Below are positions 1 to 10,333 of a DNA stretch of 64,000 nt, piece by piece. The position numbers were made by a program, and so were the translations under genes. Each line of letters opens with the position of its first letter. Positions within the stretch are counted from its first letter, which is position 1. A model generated the notes under the pieces. It saw only the letters and a program-made list of their open reading frames with translations. It did no database searches and was not told the DNA's origin. Origin of the DNA: Sorghum bicolor (Eukaryota > Streptophyta > Magnoliopsida > Poales > Poaceae); the NCBI RefSeq assembly GCF_000003195.3, contig NC_012876.2:6078306-6142305 (forward strand), written 5' to 3'.

Positions 1-566
1 TCCCTGCCGACCTCCCTAGGAAGGAGGTTAAGAGATTAGCTACCTCGGGCGAAAGGGTAAATCATGACTCATGGGTAAAGATGTGCAACCTCTGCAGAGG
101 GTTAAAAACTAGTATACTAGCCGAGCTCACGGTCAGGAGCGGCCTTGGGGATTCTTACTGCGACGATGATGATTCCTGTGTGTTAAATATGCTCATTATT
201 TATTATTTAATGCTTTACATTATTTATGTCACATTGATCATGAGATTGTGGGAGCTATACAATCTAGTTGCTATACTTGTGGAGTTCGATATGGACTCAC
301 TCTTGCTATTTCCCCCACACTTCAGGAGATGTATTAGGCTTGTGATCAACTAGTCAGTTGGATCCTGTAGAGTGGAGTTAATACCCGAAGTTTGGAGTTA
401 TCTTCCGTTGTTTGCTGCTTAAGGTTATCTCTTTGATATTATGTACGTTATATATTTATGCATTATCTTTTGATATTACCCCTTATTTGTAGCTATATGT
501 GAGATTTGACTTCTAAAACTCACATATGGTGCATATCTGGTTTTGTCATTAAAATCGGGTATTACA
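1..566 (+). mobile_element. 3' part of a gypsy LTR, cut by the window start
   Basis: This is the terminal part of an LTR of the same family as the complete element at 36454-44530, here in plus orientation. It ends in GGGTATTACA, the reverse complement of that element's LTR start (TGTAATACCC). The sequence directly after it is a gag fragment on the opposite strand, not a primer-binding site. So this is the 3' end of an element or a solo LTR inserted into that gag. The rest lies outside the window. Confidence 0.85.
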
Positions 567-1333
567 GATTGCATCATTGAAAGCAAGCTTTTTATGAATG
601 TTCTCATTAATTCTAGCCTATTCTAATATTAACTCTCTCATAGGTGGTTGCTTTTGATTATAATTATTACCTTGATACTTACCTTGAGGTTGACTCCATC
701 CTTGCTTCTGTCAAGTGGATTTGATAATAGTATTGATCTTCTCTGGGGAGTTATAAAATTCAACTCCTAAGTATTTTCCACATTGATTATGAGAATCGAA
801 TGCGTCTTGAATGGCTTGTCGATCTCTTTTGTAGTTAGCTCTTTGCTCTAGCCAATTCAATAGTACATCCATCTTGGTTGATAGTGCACACACTTCCCAT
901 GAAACTTCTTCACTCTTATGACAAGTTTGGCTATTATATGTCCAACTTTGGTTTTCTGCTATCTTGTCCATAAGACTTCCGGCCTTTGGTATTAATCCCG
1001 ACATATGGTATTAATCCTTCAGCAGTGACATCAAGTTGTTCACATGACTTTGGTATTAATCCATGATAAAATGTTTGCATGAGTAACCATTCTTCCATTC
1101 CATGATGTGGACAATCTGTGATATAATCTTGAAAACGTTCCCAAGCTTTTGGAATTGGTTCACCTTTCTGCTGACAGAATTCTGATATCTTTCCTCGTAG
1201 TGCATTGGTCTTGCCTACCGGGAAAATCTTTTCTAGGAATGCTTTTGAACATCCTTCCCATGTCTCAATCTAATCTTTAATTTGATAGAACCATTGCTTC
1301 GCCTTCCCTTTCAATGAGAACAGAAACAAACAG
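567..1333 (-). pseudogene. Ty3/gypsy gag fragment (broken)
   Basis: Read on the minus strand, this encodes the central and C-terminal part of an Athila/Tat-type Gag. Recognisable blocks are a SLKGKAKQWFYQ-like motif, a KAFLEKIFPVGKT-like motif, a WERFQDYITDCPHHG-like motif, and a Q/N-rich tail (GWSQPQGKYQGNNYN) that parallels the start of the ORF at 60129. In-frame stops break it, for example after the QIKD block. The C-terminal end is interrupted by the LTR ending at 566, and the upstream side is joined directly to protease sequence at about 1333. It is not functional. Confidence 0.75.
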
Positions 1334-2340
1334 AAGGATGTTTGGTGGATCATGATCTTCTTCTCCCATGTCCAAGACTAGGAAGTCGGTAGGGATGAAG
1401 TGGTCATAGATTTGTACTGGTATGTCCTTGGCAATACCTTCCAAGAATCGGTAGGTCTGGTTCACCATCTGCAGCTGCACAAAGGTGGAACAACAACATA
1501 TTCCATATATAAATTCATAGGTTACCTTAGTCATGATGTTGACTTCGTCTCTAGTGTCGCAAACTGCCTTCTATTTATGGTGCATTCAATGGTTGGCGCA
1601 CCAGGGTCTTCTCTTTTGATCGAGTGGGGAGATGCGAGGAGATGGTCATGGTCTTTGTCAACGGCTGTGACCATCCTCACCGACTCAACCTTTGGTTGTC
1701 GGTTCCTATTCCTTCGATTCTTCTTCTTTATCTCAGCTCCATCATAGTTCTGATGATCGTACAACGTCTGTGCAGGATCTTTGAGTGTACACTTCTAGAA
1801 GGTGAATGTCTCCTTTCTCCCCTTGATGTTGAAGCTGATCTTTGAATTGTTGGCGTAGATGATGGCCTTGGCGGTGCACAAGAATGGGTGCCCCAAGATG
1901 ATGGGTGCTCTCTCGTCACCTCTGGTCTCTATTACCAGAAGTCCGCAGGGACATATGATTGGCCAACTCAGACGCAGACATCTTCAAGGATTCCTTTCGG
2001 GTAGCATAGCATTTGGTCTGCCATCTACAAGCACATAGTTGTATACAACAATGGATCTCCATGAATTTTCTCGTATAGTACCTTAGGCATGATGTTGACG
2101 CTTGCACCAAAGTCACATAGGACTTCCAGGAAGTGGTTGCCTCCAATGTTGATGGGGATGACCGGCCTTCCTAGATCACCTTTCTTCTCGGGCAAGGACT
2201 CATCTTTCCAGCCTCCCGTTGATACAGCCCTGAAATACTTCTCTACATTGTATATATCGACAAGATTTGTAGATTCAGACATTGAGATTGCTAGTACAAT
2301 GGAATTGGTATTTAGAGACAGAAGCAACTTGGGAAAGAGA
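1334..2340 (-). pseudogene. Tandem retropepsin fragments of a gypsy element (broken)
   Basis: The minus strand encodes two retropepsin-like segments resembling the two domains of the ORF at 60129-61658. The first (about 2330-2030) has GRPVIPINIGG followed by CDFGASVNIMPKVLYEK. The second (about 1760-1340) has DPGAPTIECTINRRQF and, further on, LQMVNQTYRFLEGIAKDIPVQI and DHDPPNIL. Frameshifts split it. The order on the minus strand is protease, protease, gag, the reverse of a normal gag-protease element, so the fragment is rearranged. Confidence 0.7.
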
Positions 2341-2408
2341 GGATGATTGAAGAGAATCATAACCATAGTTGTTTGTATATGCACTGCTCAATCTCAAGGA
2401 CGAGATTC

Positions 2409-2426
2409 TTTTAAGGGGGTATAATT
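2409..2426 (+). other. Polypurine tract and 3' internal end of a gypsy element
   Basis: A TTTTAAGGGGG tract sits immediately before an LTR that starts TGTAACACCC. It is preceded by CTCAAGGACGAGATTC, which matches the reverse complement of the PPT region at 38854-38885 in the complete element. It marks the 3' internal end of a plus-oriented element whose body is otherwise lost. Confidence 0.7.
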
Positions 2427-5167
2427 TGTAACACCCAAAAATCTGTTTTAAATTAATAGGATTTAATTTGAATTTTTTAAGTATTTTTGTGAGCATTTAA
2501 TCTAGAAAATAAATATTTTTTTTGTGGAAAATAAAATTTATTATAAGTTTAGAAACTTGATTGTGCATTCATGCTGAAACATATTTTATTTTGTGATGAT
2601 TGCTTTTGGTTTGCATTTATTTATCCTCAAAATCCTTTTGAAAAAGGCTTTGGAAAAAAACAAAACATAAAAGAAATTAGAAATAAGAAAAAGAAAGAGG
2701 GAAAGATCCCATCGGCCCAGACCCCTGGCCTCCCCCGCGGCCTGCTTCCCTCTCCCCTCGCGCGGCCCAGCTCGCGGCGCGACCCAGTGTCGCCCCAGCC
2801 CAACCGCGCCTCCCTTCCCCTCTTCTCTCTCTGACCAGCGGGCCCCATCCCTTCTATCGCTGTCATGCAGGGCCTATGCGGCCCCCTGCTTCCTTCTTCC
2901 CTGGGGCGCAATCGAGCCGGACTCGATCGGGAGAAGACCCAATCTCGGTTTCCTCAGGATTGCTTCCTTCCGCGTGTAATCAAACCCCTATAAAGTCCTA
3001 GGTCAACCCCGCGGCTCCCTCTTTGCATCCAAGTTGAGAAACTGAGCCCTAATCTCCGTGTTCTCTTGAGTTTGGATCTCGGCGGGGCCGATCTTGTTTC
3101 TCCCCACGGTGCGCGCTCCTCGTTCGTTCCCTGGCCAAACCAATCTCCTAGGTGAGTTCGTGGCGCTTTTCTCCACCCCCCGGTGCCCTTGAATCAGCGT
3201 TTGGTGCACCGAATCAAGGGTTTGGAGCTCTCCGGCGAGCTCCCCGCAGCCGTCAATGGCGCCGCCGCGCCGGAGCCCCACCCTGGCGGCCGGCCGGCCG
3301 ACGTTTCCCCCTGGAAGCATCTCGAGCCGTTGGATCGGCCGTGGGTGGTTAGAATTAGAAGATACCCCTTCGTTGGGTATTTTTGTTAAAAGTCCCTGGG
3401 TAGTTTTATAATTCACCCCGCGGTACTTGGCGCCCTGCGCAAGACTACGTTTTCCAACTGCGAAAGCGTATTCCTGACCGGTTGAGATCAAAGGCGTTTT
3501 CAGTTATTTATAGAATTGCCACTGAAAGTATTTTGCTCATAAAATGGTCATTTTAAATCTGTTTTTGTCCATTCAAATTTTGTTAGATTCATACTACATG
3601 TTAGAAGTATTAATTCACTGTTTTGAAACTTTTTATTTTCACAGTAACATTTAATTAATTATTTATCTATAGGAAATCTTAGAAAATTCATAACTTCTAC
3701 GTTTTAATTCTGATTTTCGTGAACTTTACGTTTGTGTGATCGTAGCACTGCATAGAATATTTTGATAAACTTTTATATTTGTTTTACCACTGTTTGGTGT
3801 ATTTTTCTAATTATAGCTTGTTTGCTTCGTGTATGATTGCCTACATTGGATTACGTGTTGTTGATTGATGATCGGGTACAGACGGTGAGTGATACGTTGG
3901 TGATCAAGGTCAATCTTTTGAAGACTAGCAGCAGGCTCAGGAGAACTTTGATCAAGGCAAGTATAACTTGGGATCATCCTTGTTACCTATTCACTAATAA
4001 ATACACATATATATCATATGCATGCTTTCACCTTGTCGACCTTAGCAAAATCATAGATGATTGTTACCTGGATTCCTTGCTACCTACTTGATATGCATCT
4101 GGTGTAGATGTGCTAGTGCTTGATATAATCCATGATATTGTAAGATGATTGATAGCTGTGCAATGAACATAAAAGAATGACAAATAATTGTATGAGATCT
4201 TGTCTGTACGTGATCACCCGGGATAACAGTGCAACCATGAGGGCTATAATGGCTCTGGCTTTAGCTTAGTATGAAGACCTTTTCTAGCTTGTTAGCAGTT
4301 ACCCGAAAGGGCGCTAGAGGGGCTGAACCGTCACGGGTATAGTGCGAGCCCCTGTCCCTATGTGTATAGGCTGCGCGTCATTGTGTCATTCAGAAGGGGG
4401 TATCTATATCTGCTCGCGAAGGAAACCTTGCGGCCCAAACATGTTAGACGAACTTTTGAATGGCTTCATAGTGATCCCTGCCGACCTCCCTTGGAAGGGG
4501 GTTAAGAGATTAGCTACCTTGGGCGAAAGGGTAAATCATGACTCATGGATAAAGATGTACAACCTCTGCAGAGTGTTAAAACTAGTATACTAGCCGAGCT
4601 CACGGTCAGGAGCGGCCTTGGGGGCATCTACACTAAGATGATGAGCTTGTTATGTTATTATGTTCATTTGATTATTGTTTATGCTATGAGTTAATTATGC
4701 TTACAATTGATCATGTGATTATCGGATTATTTATGCTACCTTGACATTTGCTATTTAATTATGAACATGCTATCCACTGTTAAAAGCCAAATGCAGTCAA
4801 CCCAGTGTCAGCTATTTGAGCCTCATGAACCCCTCGTTATACTTGTTGAGTACGATATGTGCTCACTCTTGCAATTTCCCAACACCTCAGGATATGATAA
4901 TGAAGATGTCTGGAATGAGGACTACCGTTATGAGTACTAGGCTTGGGGTCAACCAGTTGATAGTGTCTCTGTGTGGTGCTTCCGTCGAGAGTGTTGTTTA
5001 ATCTTATTATCATTTTTGTGTAAGACTATGTGATTTATTATGTTCCGCTATGTAATAAACACTGCGATGGTACATTTGAGATTTGTCTACTTATGTGTGC
5101 GACTGTTTCTGGGGCTCATATGAGTCTTTTATGCATCCTATTTTGTTCTAAAAATATGAGTGTGACA
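2427..5167 (+). mobile_element. Gypsy LTR (about 2.7 kb), plus orientation
   Basis: It starts TGTAACACCC and probably ends TGTGACA at 5167. Its organisation parallels the solo LTR at 47080-49823: an AT-rich start, a GC-rich R/U5-like stretch (about 2700-3350), a block with many near-identical phrases around 4210-4620, and the CTCACTCTTGCAATTTCCC block near 4860. The polypurine tract just upstream makes it a 3' LTR. The internal region that should precede it is replaced by minus-strand gag/protease debris. The 3' boundary is less certain than the start. Confidence 0.7.
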
Positions 5168-5859
5168 CTTCCACTATGAAAACAGCAGTGGTAAATCTAA
5201 ATGATCTCTACTCTCTGTGGACTAAGTATAGAGAAGAATTGGACACAAGGATTGCTTACTTAGTTTCAGGAAATAACAAAAAGAAATGCTAATTTAGTTT
5301 CAGATACTAACACAACCATTCGGTTTGGTGAGGCAGAGTGACAAGCAGAGTTTCTTCTTTATTATGCTCAACGGGTAGTTTATAGTTCTAGATTGCTCAA
5401 GTTAATATGTATTTTTTATCTCATTGAGATGCGTGGTTTGCAGGAATCAGCACAGGCTGCCAATAGGTAAATTAGAGCATCATATTGCTTAAGTGGATCC
5501 CCGAAGTCTTATGCTTTTGATGGGTTCCACAACAGGCTTGGCAGCGGATCTCTTAATTTTGTTATTGCTGATTAGTTATTAGCACTACTGTAACAGTTGC
5601 CTGCATCTATACATTGTAAATAAATTCTATTTTTGCTACTGATAATACTGCTATTGTAAGAGTGCTCCTGGAGGCCAGTTGGGATGGCTAGGGTAGGTGG
5701 AGGTGGCTCAGCGTGATGGTGGCGGTGCTGGGAGAGGCGGCGTGAAGAAGGGGCGGAGGAGAAGACCGAGGAGTTGAAAAGGAGAGGAGATAAAGAGCCG
5801 AGGCTCTACTTTTTTGTTTAATTGGAATAGTTACATCGCCCCTATATTATAGTCCCTAA
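5168..5859. other. Unassigned intergenic sequence
   Basis: No gene was recognised. A GC-richer purine-rich stretch (about 5640-5810) resembles untranslated or low-complexity DNA. The ORFs here are short and show no recognisable motif. Confidence 0.5.
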
Positions 5860-6096
5860 GGCCTTGTTTAGTTCACCTCAAAAATCAAAAACTTTTCAAG
5901 ATTATCTATCATATCGAATCTTACGATACATGCATGGAGTATATGAAAACAAAAAAAAAATAATTGTACAGTTTGCCTGTAAATCACGAGACGAATCTTT
6001 TAAGCCTAGTTGCTCCATAAATGGGCAATGTTTATCAAATAAAAACAAAAGTACTACAGTATTAAAATCCAAAAAAGGTTAAATCTAAACAAGGCC
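5860..6096. mobile_element. Tourist-like MITE (TIR GGCCTTGTTTAG, TSD TAA)
   Basis: A 237-bp element begins GGCCTTGTTTAGTTCA and ends CTAAACAAGGCC. It is flanked on both sides by TAA, the usual PIF/Harbinger (Tourist) target duplication. It shares internal phrases (reverse complement of GCAAGATTCGATGTGACG) with at least eight other copies in the window. Confidence 0.9.
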
Positions 6097-7700
6097 TAAT
6101 GGACATGGATTTTAAGTAGGGATAGAAACAGTTGGAAATGGTCGAAAAACTTCTAAATTATTTTCTACTTTTATATTGAAATACGAAAACAAAAATAAAA
6201 ACTGAAATAATAAGTTGGACACGAAGACGAATGCGAACTTACGAAATATCGAGAATTCCAAAAACGAACCAATTTGAGCAGATTTATGTCGAACACGGTC
6301 GATATATGAAAACTCAATATGGAATACTAACACGTAGTACCAAGTGCATGACTAAGTACATGCACGATCAAGTTCAAGTGTATATAATAATTAAAAAGTG
6401 CATGATAGGTATTTAATACAATAATCCACACATAAATATAAGTCTAGAACAAGCAATTAATAGCTAGCAGGATAATAGAAATTAAAATTAGATGTAGCAA
6501 CTAGCATATCTTTTTAGAATCTGAACTAAAATTAAATGTTATTGAAATATAAACTAGAACTAAGACGATAACACCTCGTGAAGTCAAGGGAGATGAGACT
6601 GGGTGTCGTCCATAAAAGAGAGGATAGCTGGCCACTAGTAGAAAGAACATAGCTGCATGGTGAGGAGCCTATAACTGGGTTGTGTAACCGTACAGTTGGC
6701 TAAATTCGATTTAAACCAAATTTTGAATTTGAAATATTTCAAACTAAAAGTAGAAAAGTAGAAAACGGTTTCAAAATGTGTAAACTATTTTCTACTTTTA
6801 CATTTGAAATATACGGAATATCTAAAATACGAAAACGAAAACGGTAAAGTCGGACAAGAAAATAGAAATTTGATCGGATTAAATATAGAAAACGATACGG
6901 TTTGGTTCAAAATATTTCCGTTCCATTTTCATCATTAATTTTAGGTAATCTAAAGAAAGAAAGTCCTTATGGATTCGGTTCAGAATATTTATGTTCTATT
7001 TTCATCTTAATTTTAAGTAACCTAAACAAAAAAAGTCCTTATGGATCTGGTCTTTCCTATCTAAACAAATCAATCTTATTCGATCTTATTTTCTAACCGA
7101 TTCTACATCTATTTTCCTATTTGGGGGGCTATGGGAGCTCCAGCCCCTCTACTGTTGTTGGTCTAATGAAATCCTTAATGCTATCTTTCTAATTTTAGAT
7201 ATAAATTTATAAGGTAGGGTAGGCTGAGAACTTTATTTTTTTAATATATTTTGTGAATTTCATCATTGATTTATATTTTTAATATAAGATTACTTCAAGC
7301 TAATATATTTTTTCAATTATGAGGGATAACTAAGTCGATGTAGAACTTTTGGTCAATCCTCCAAAAATTTTTTCTGACTTTGTCTCTGTTTGGGGTGGCT
7401 CCATCTTCAAAAACATTCTTATAGTACCTCTTTCTTTTGTTCCTTCAACAAAGAGACCATCTATATGTGGAATATAAGTGGCCAAATATGAAAGAAGAGG
7501 ATTAATTCTTGCATGCAGTGGGAGTGTGCTAGCTGTTTCGGCCATAGGAGAGAGCAAGAGCCTGGTTTCGGGCATGGAGGGAGCAGAGGATTCTTACATC
7601 CGGTTATAAGCGCGATAAGCGACGTGGTAGGTGGGAGAAGTCGTGGTAGGTGGGATGAACAGTGTAGATTCGGTGGTAGCTGAGCTGAGATCAACGGTCA
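6097..7700. other. AT-rich intergenic DNA, nothing recognised
   Basis: It holds two loosely similar stretches rich in CGAAAAC-type phrases (about 6170-6300 and 6760-6900), which suggests a decayed dispersed repeat. No coding region was recognised. Confidence 0.4.
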
Positions 7701-8165
7701 AGATTTCCAAATATTTCTGGTAGGGGGCAGATTAAGTCAACTGCATGCCACTAAAGATTTCATTTACACTGGCGGCATATTAAAGACAATCACCTATATA
7801 AGGCTTGTTTAGTTTACCCCAAAAACTAAAAACTTTTCAAGATTCTTCGTCACATCGAATCTTGTGGCATATGCATGGAGCATTAAATATAAACAAAAAC
7901 AAAAACTAATTGTACAATTTGTCTGTAAATCGCGAGATGAATCTTTTGAGTCTAGTTAGTCCATGATTAAACAATAATTACTAAATAAAAACAAAAGTGC
8001 TACAGTACCCAAAACTAAAATTTTTGCAGAACTAAACAAGGCCTAAACTTTAGATTAACACTGGCGGCTGTGTCAACCGATAGTGAAGATACCATTTACA
8101 CTGGCGGTGCCTAATGCCACCTGACTATGTAAATTTGGCATTAACACTGACGGGCTTGTTAGCCG
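7700..8165. repeat. CACTA-like subterminal repeat fragment
   Basis: ACACTGGCGG-type motifs recur (around 7768, 8055, 8100 and 8145), as in subterminal regions of grass CACTA elements. A Tourist-like MITE (7802-8043) is nested inside. No terminal CACTA ends are visible, so this is a fragment. Confidence 0.45.
7802..8043. mobile_element. Tourist-like MITE (TSD TAA)
   Basis: A 242-bp element with a GGCTTGTTTAGTTTA left end and an AACTAAACAAGGCC right end, flanked by TAA on both sides. It belongs to the same family as 5860-6096 and is inserted in CACTA-like sequence. Confidence 0.88.
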
Positions 8166-8317
8166 AACTATAAACTATAAATAAGTTTACACAGCTGGTT
8201 TATAGAGTGGGCCCACCCATTTAATATTATCTGCATCCCATCGTTCCAAATCACCAGTGAAGAAAATGGGTGGCGCCAAAAGAAAAGCACTGGTGTACTA
8301 GTGTACATAGCAAAGTG

Positions 8318-8861
8318 TACTACTACACAAATGGTTTTGCAAGACGATGTTATTTTATTAACGGAGGCGGTCATAAAATCCAACCGCCTCGGTTAATGTG
8401 TATGGTTAACAGAGACGGACAAATTTTTTTTACCGATGTAGACACTTTTTCCCACCTCGTAAAATTGATTAACGGAGGCAGACAAATTAAGATGACCGCC
8501 TCAAAAAAAAGTCTATTTTGGAGGCGGTTGTCGTTGCCTGCCTCCATAAATCGATTTTTGAAGGCAAGTCCGCCTCCTAAAATGCTAGAGCTCGGCCAAA
8601 GCCCATGACCCGCTCTCTACCGGGTTCATATAAATTGCGAAGATTGGGTTCAAAACCCTGACTACCTCAGCTCACGTCGCTCGATCCTCTCGACGCGTCG
8701 TGTGCTCCTCCCCGGTCTCCATGGTGCTCTCTCCCTCCCTCATGCAGCGGGGTCGGCAAGCCTTCCCTCCCCCGCGCGCGCCTCCTCCCCCACGCAGCAG
8801 GCCGACACACTTGCCTTCCTCTTTGCAGTGGTCGATAGCGAGGGTGTCCTATGGCAGTGAT

Positions 8862-8936
<75 letters not shown>

Positions 8937-9517
8937 GAGGCCGGATCCTAGTAGAGGGCAGATCCAGGTGGCATAGAGTGGCAGCGGACCTCCTCAAGCA
9001 GCGAGCATGCGGTGAAGGCTCTCCGAGTGGTAGGATCAGCGGGATCCATTGCAGCATGATGCTCTCTCCGTGGGATCCAAGGCTGGATCCGTGGTGGCAG
9101 GATCCAAGGCCAGATCCACAGCGGAGCACTCATCTGGCCCTCTGGTGACGCAGTGTGAACACCCTCCCTCGGTGGCACGACGGGCACGCGCGTGCTCAGT
9201 GCTAGATCTGTCTCGATGGCGCAACGCGAGGCATGCTCGCGCTCGAGAGCTGTGGATCCGGCGTGTGGCAAGTTGTGGTAGCGCATGCGCGAATTCAGCG
9301 GGCAGCGGCGGCGCACAGATGGGCTCGGCAGGCTCGTTGATAGGCTAAACGGGCCTCGTCGATGGGCTTGCTGGTTTTTTAAATGATTAATGGAGGCGAG
9401 CATATCAACCGCCTCGATAGTTCACATAATTTACTGAGGTCTTTGATTGGAGGAGGTTGCGTTGCCCACCTCCATTAATCTAAAATGCCCATCTCAAATA
9501 AAATTTGTGTAATAGTG
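8318..9517. mobile_element. Non-autonomous CACTA-type element (TSD GTG)
   Basis: A 1.2-kb element bounded by inverted ends TACTACTACACAAAT and ATTTGTGTAATAGTG, flanked on both sides by GTG (8315-8317 and 9518-9520), the 3-bp duplication expected for CACTA. Subterminal copies of GGAGGCGG / CCGCCTCGGTTAA recur at both ends. The middle holds GC-rich, gene-like sequence and a CT microsatellite. It encodes no transposase. It is related to the element at 45998-47040. Confidence 0.8.
8864..8934. repeat. (CT)n microsatellite
   Basis: About 70 bp of uninterrupted CT dinucleotides inside the CACTA-type element. It creates artefactual Ser/Leu and Arg/Glu ORFs on the two strands. Confidence 0.97.
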
Positions 9518-9613
9518 GTGGGTATATCAAAAATATTAAAGCGGCTTATAGTTTGGAAAGAAGGAAGTAACTAGACATTCTCGTCCACATGCAAAGCAGA
9601 CGATCAGATCTTA

Positions 9614-9858
9614 GGCCTTGTTTAGTTCCGAAAAGATTTCGGATTTCGGTACTGTAGCACTTTCGTTTGTTTGTGGTAAATATTTTGTCCAATTATAGAC
9701 TAACTAGGATCAAAAGATTTGTCTCGCGATTTACAGGCAAACTGTGTAATTAGTTTTTGTTTTCGTCTATATATAAAGCTTTATGCATGTGCCGCAAGAT
9801 TCGATGTAACGGGAAATCTTGAAAACTTTTTGGTTTTTAGGGTGAACTAAACAAGGCC
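9614..9858. mobile_element. Tourist-like MITE (TSD TTA)
   Basis: A 245-bp element with GGCCTTGTTTAGTTC and GAACTAAACAAGGCC ends, flanked by TTA on both sides. It abuts the stilbene-synthase relic. A copy of the same family (34281-34523) occupies the corresponding neighbourhood in the intact gene's intron. Confidence 0.92.
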
Positions 9859-9861
9859 TTA

Positions 9862-10275
9862 GTAGAATTACAGGCTATACAAGTTCATGATTGGCTATAA
9901 AATATAAATGAGGACTGTGCTTGAGCTAGCACGGCATACAAAAAAGGCAACATGACATGGGCCATGCTCGGGCCAAATAAAGGACTTGCCGGCCTCACAA
10001 TCAGGATCTAAAGTGGCACACGAAGCATGCATGACAAGGCCGGGATGTGCTAGCACGGCATCAGTCTCATCTCTAGACGTCTAGTAGACAAGATGATGAT
10101 GTGCCGCAGACAATGACGTTTGCGAGCCTAGGAATGAAGTAGCAACACAGGACGGATCGATTAATAGTGTAGTATATATGCGTACATATATATCCTCTTG
10201 AATTTTTCCTTGAGGTCGGTAATAAGGTGTTCGCTCTTGGTGACTCGAAGTAGTAGTCCGGGTAGTCAACTTTAA
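9862..10275 (-). pseudogene. Truncated stilbene/chalcone synthase exon 1 and 5' intron relic
   Basis: On the minus strand, about 10270-10190 matches the 3' end of exon 1 of the synthase at 31614-35899 (the part encoding DYPDYYF through EKFKRI). The sequence on to 9862 matches the 5' part of that gene's intron, including shared phrases such as GGCACACGAAGCATGCATGACAAGGCC and GACAATGACGTT. The exon piece carries a small deletion after the TTC codon that shifts frame and a 3-bp insertion. The start codon, the rest of exon 1 and all of exon 2 are missing. It is therefore a decayed partial duplicate, in the same orientation as the intact gene. Confidence 0.88.
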
Positions 10276-10333
10276 TATAGACATAAGTGAGTGATAGATA
10301 GAGTGATAGAGAAGGTTATATGCAACGTCTTTT

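Noticed and set aside
8700..9129. Ser/Leu and Arg/Glu repeat proteins
   Set aside because: These are translations of the CT microsatellite.
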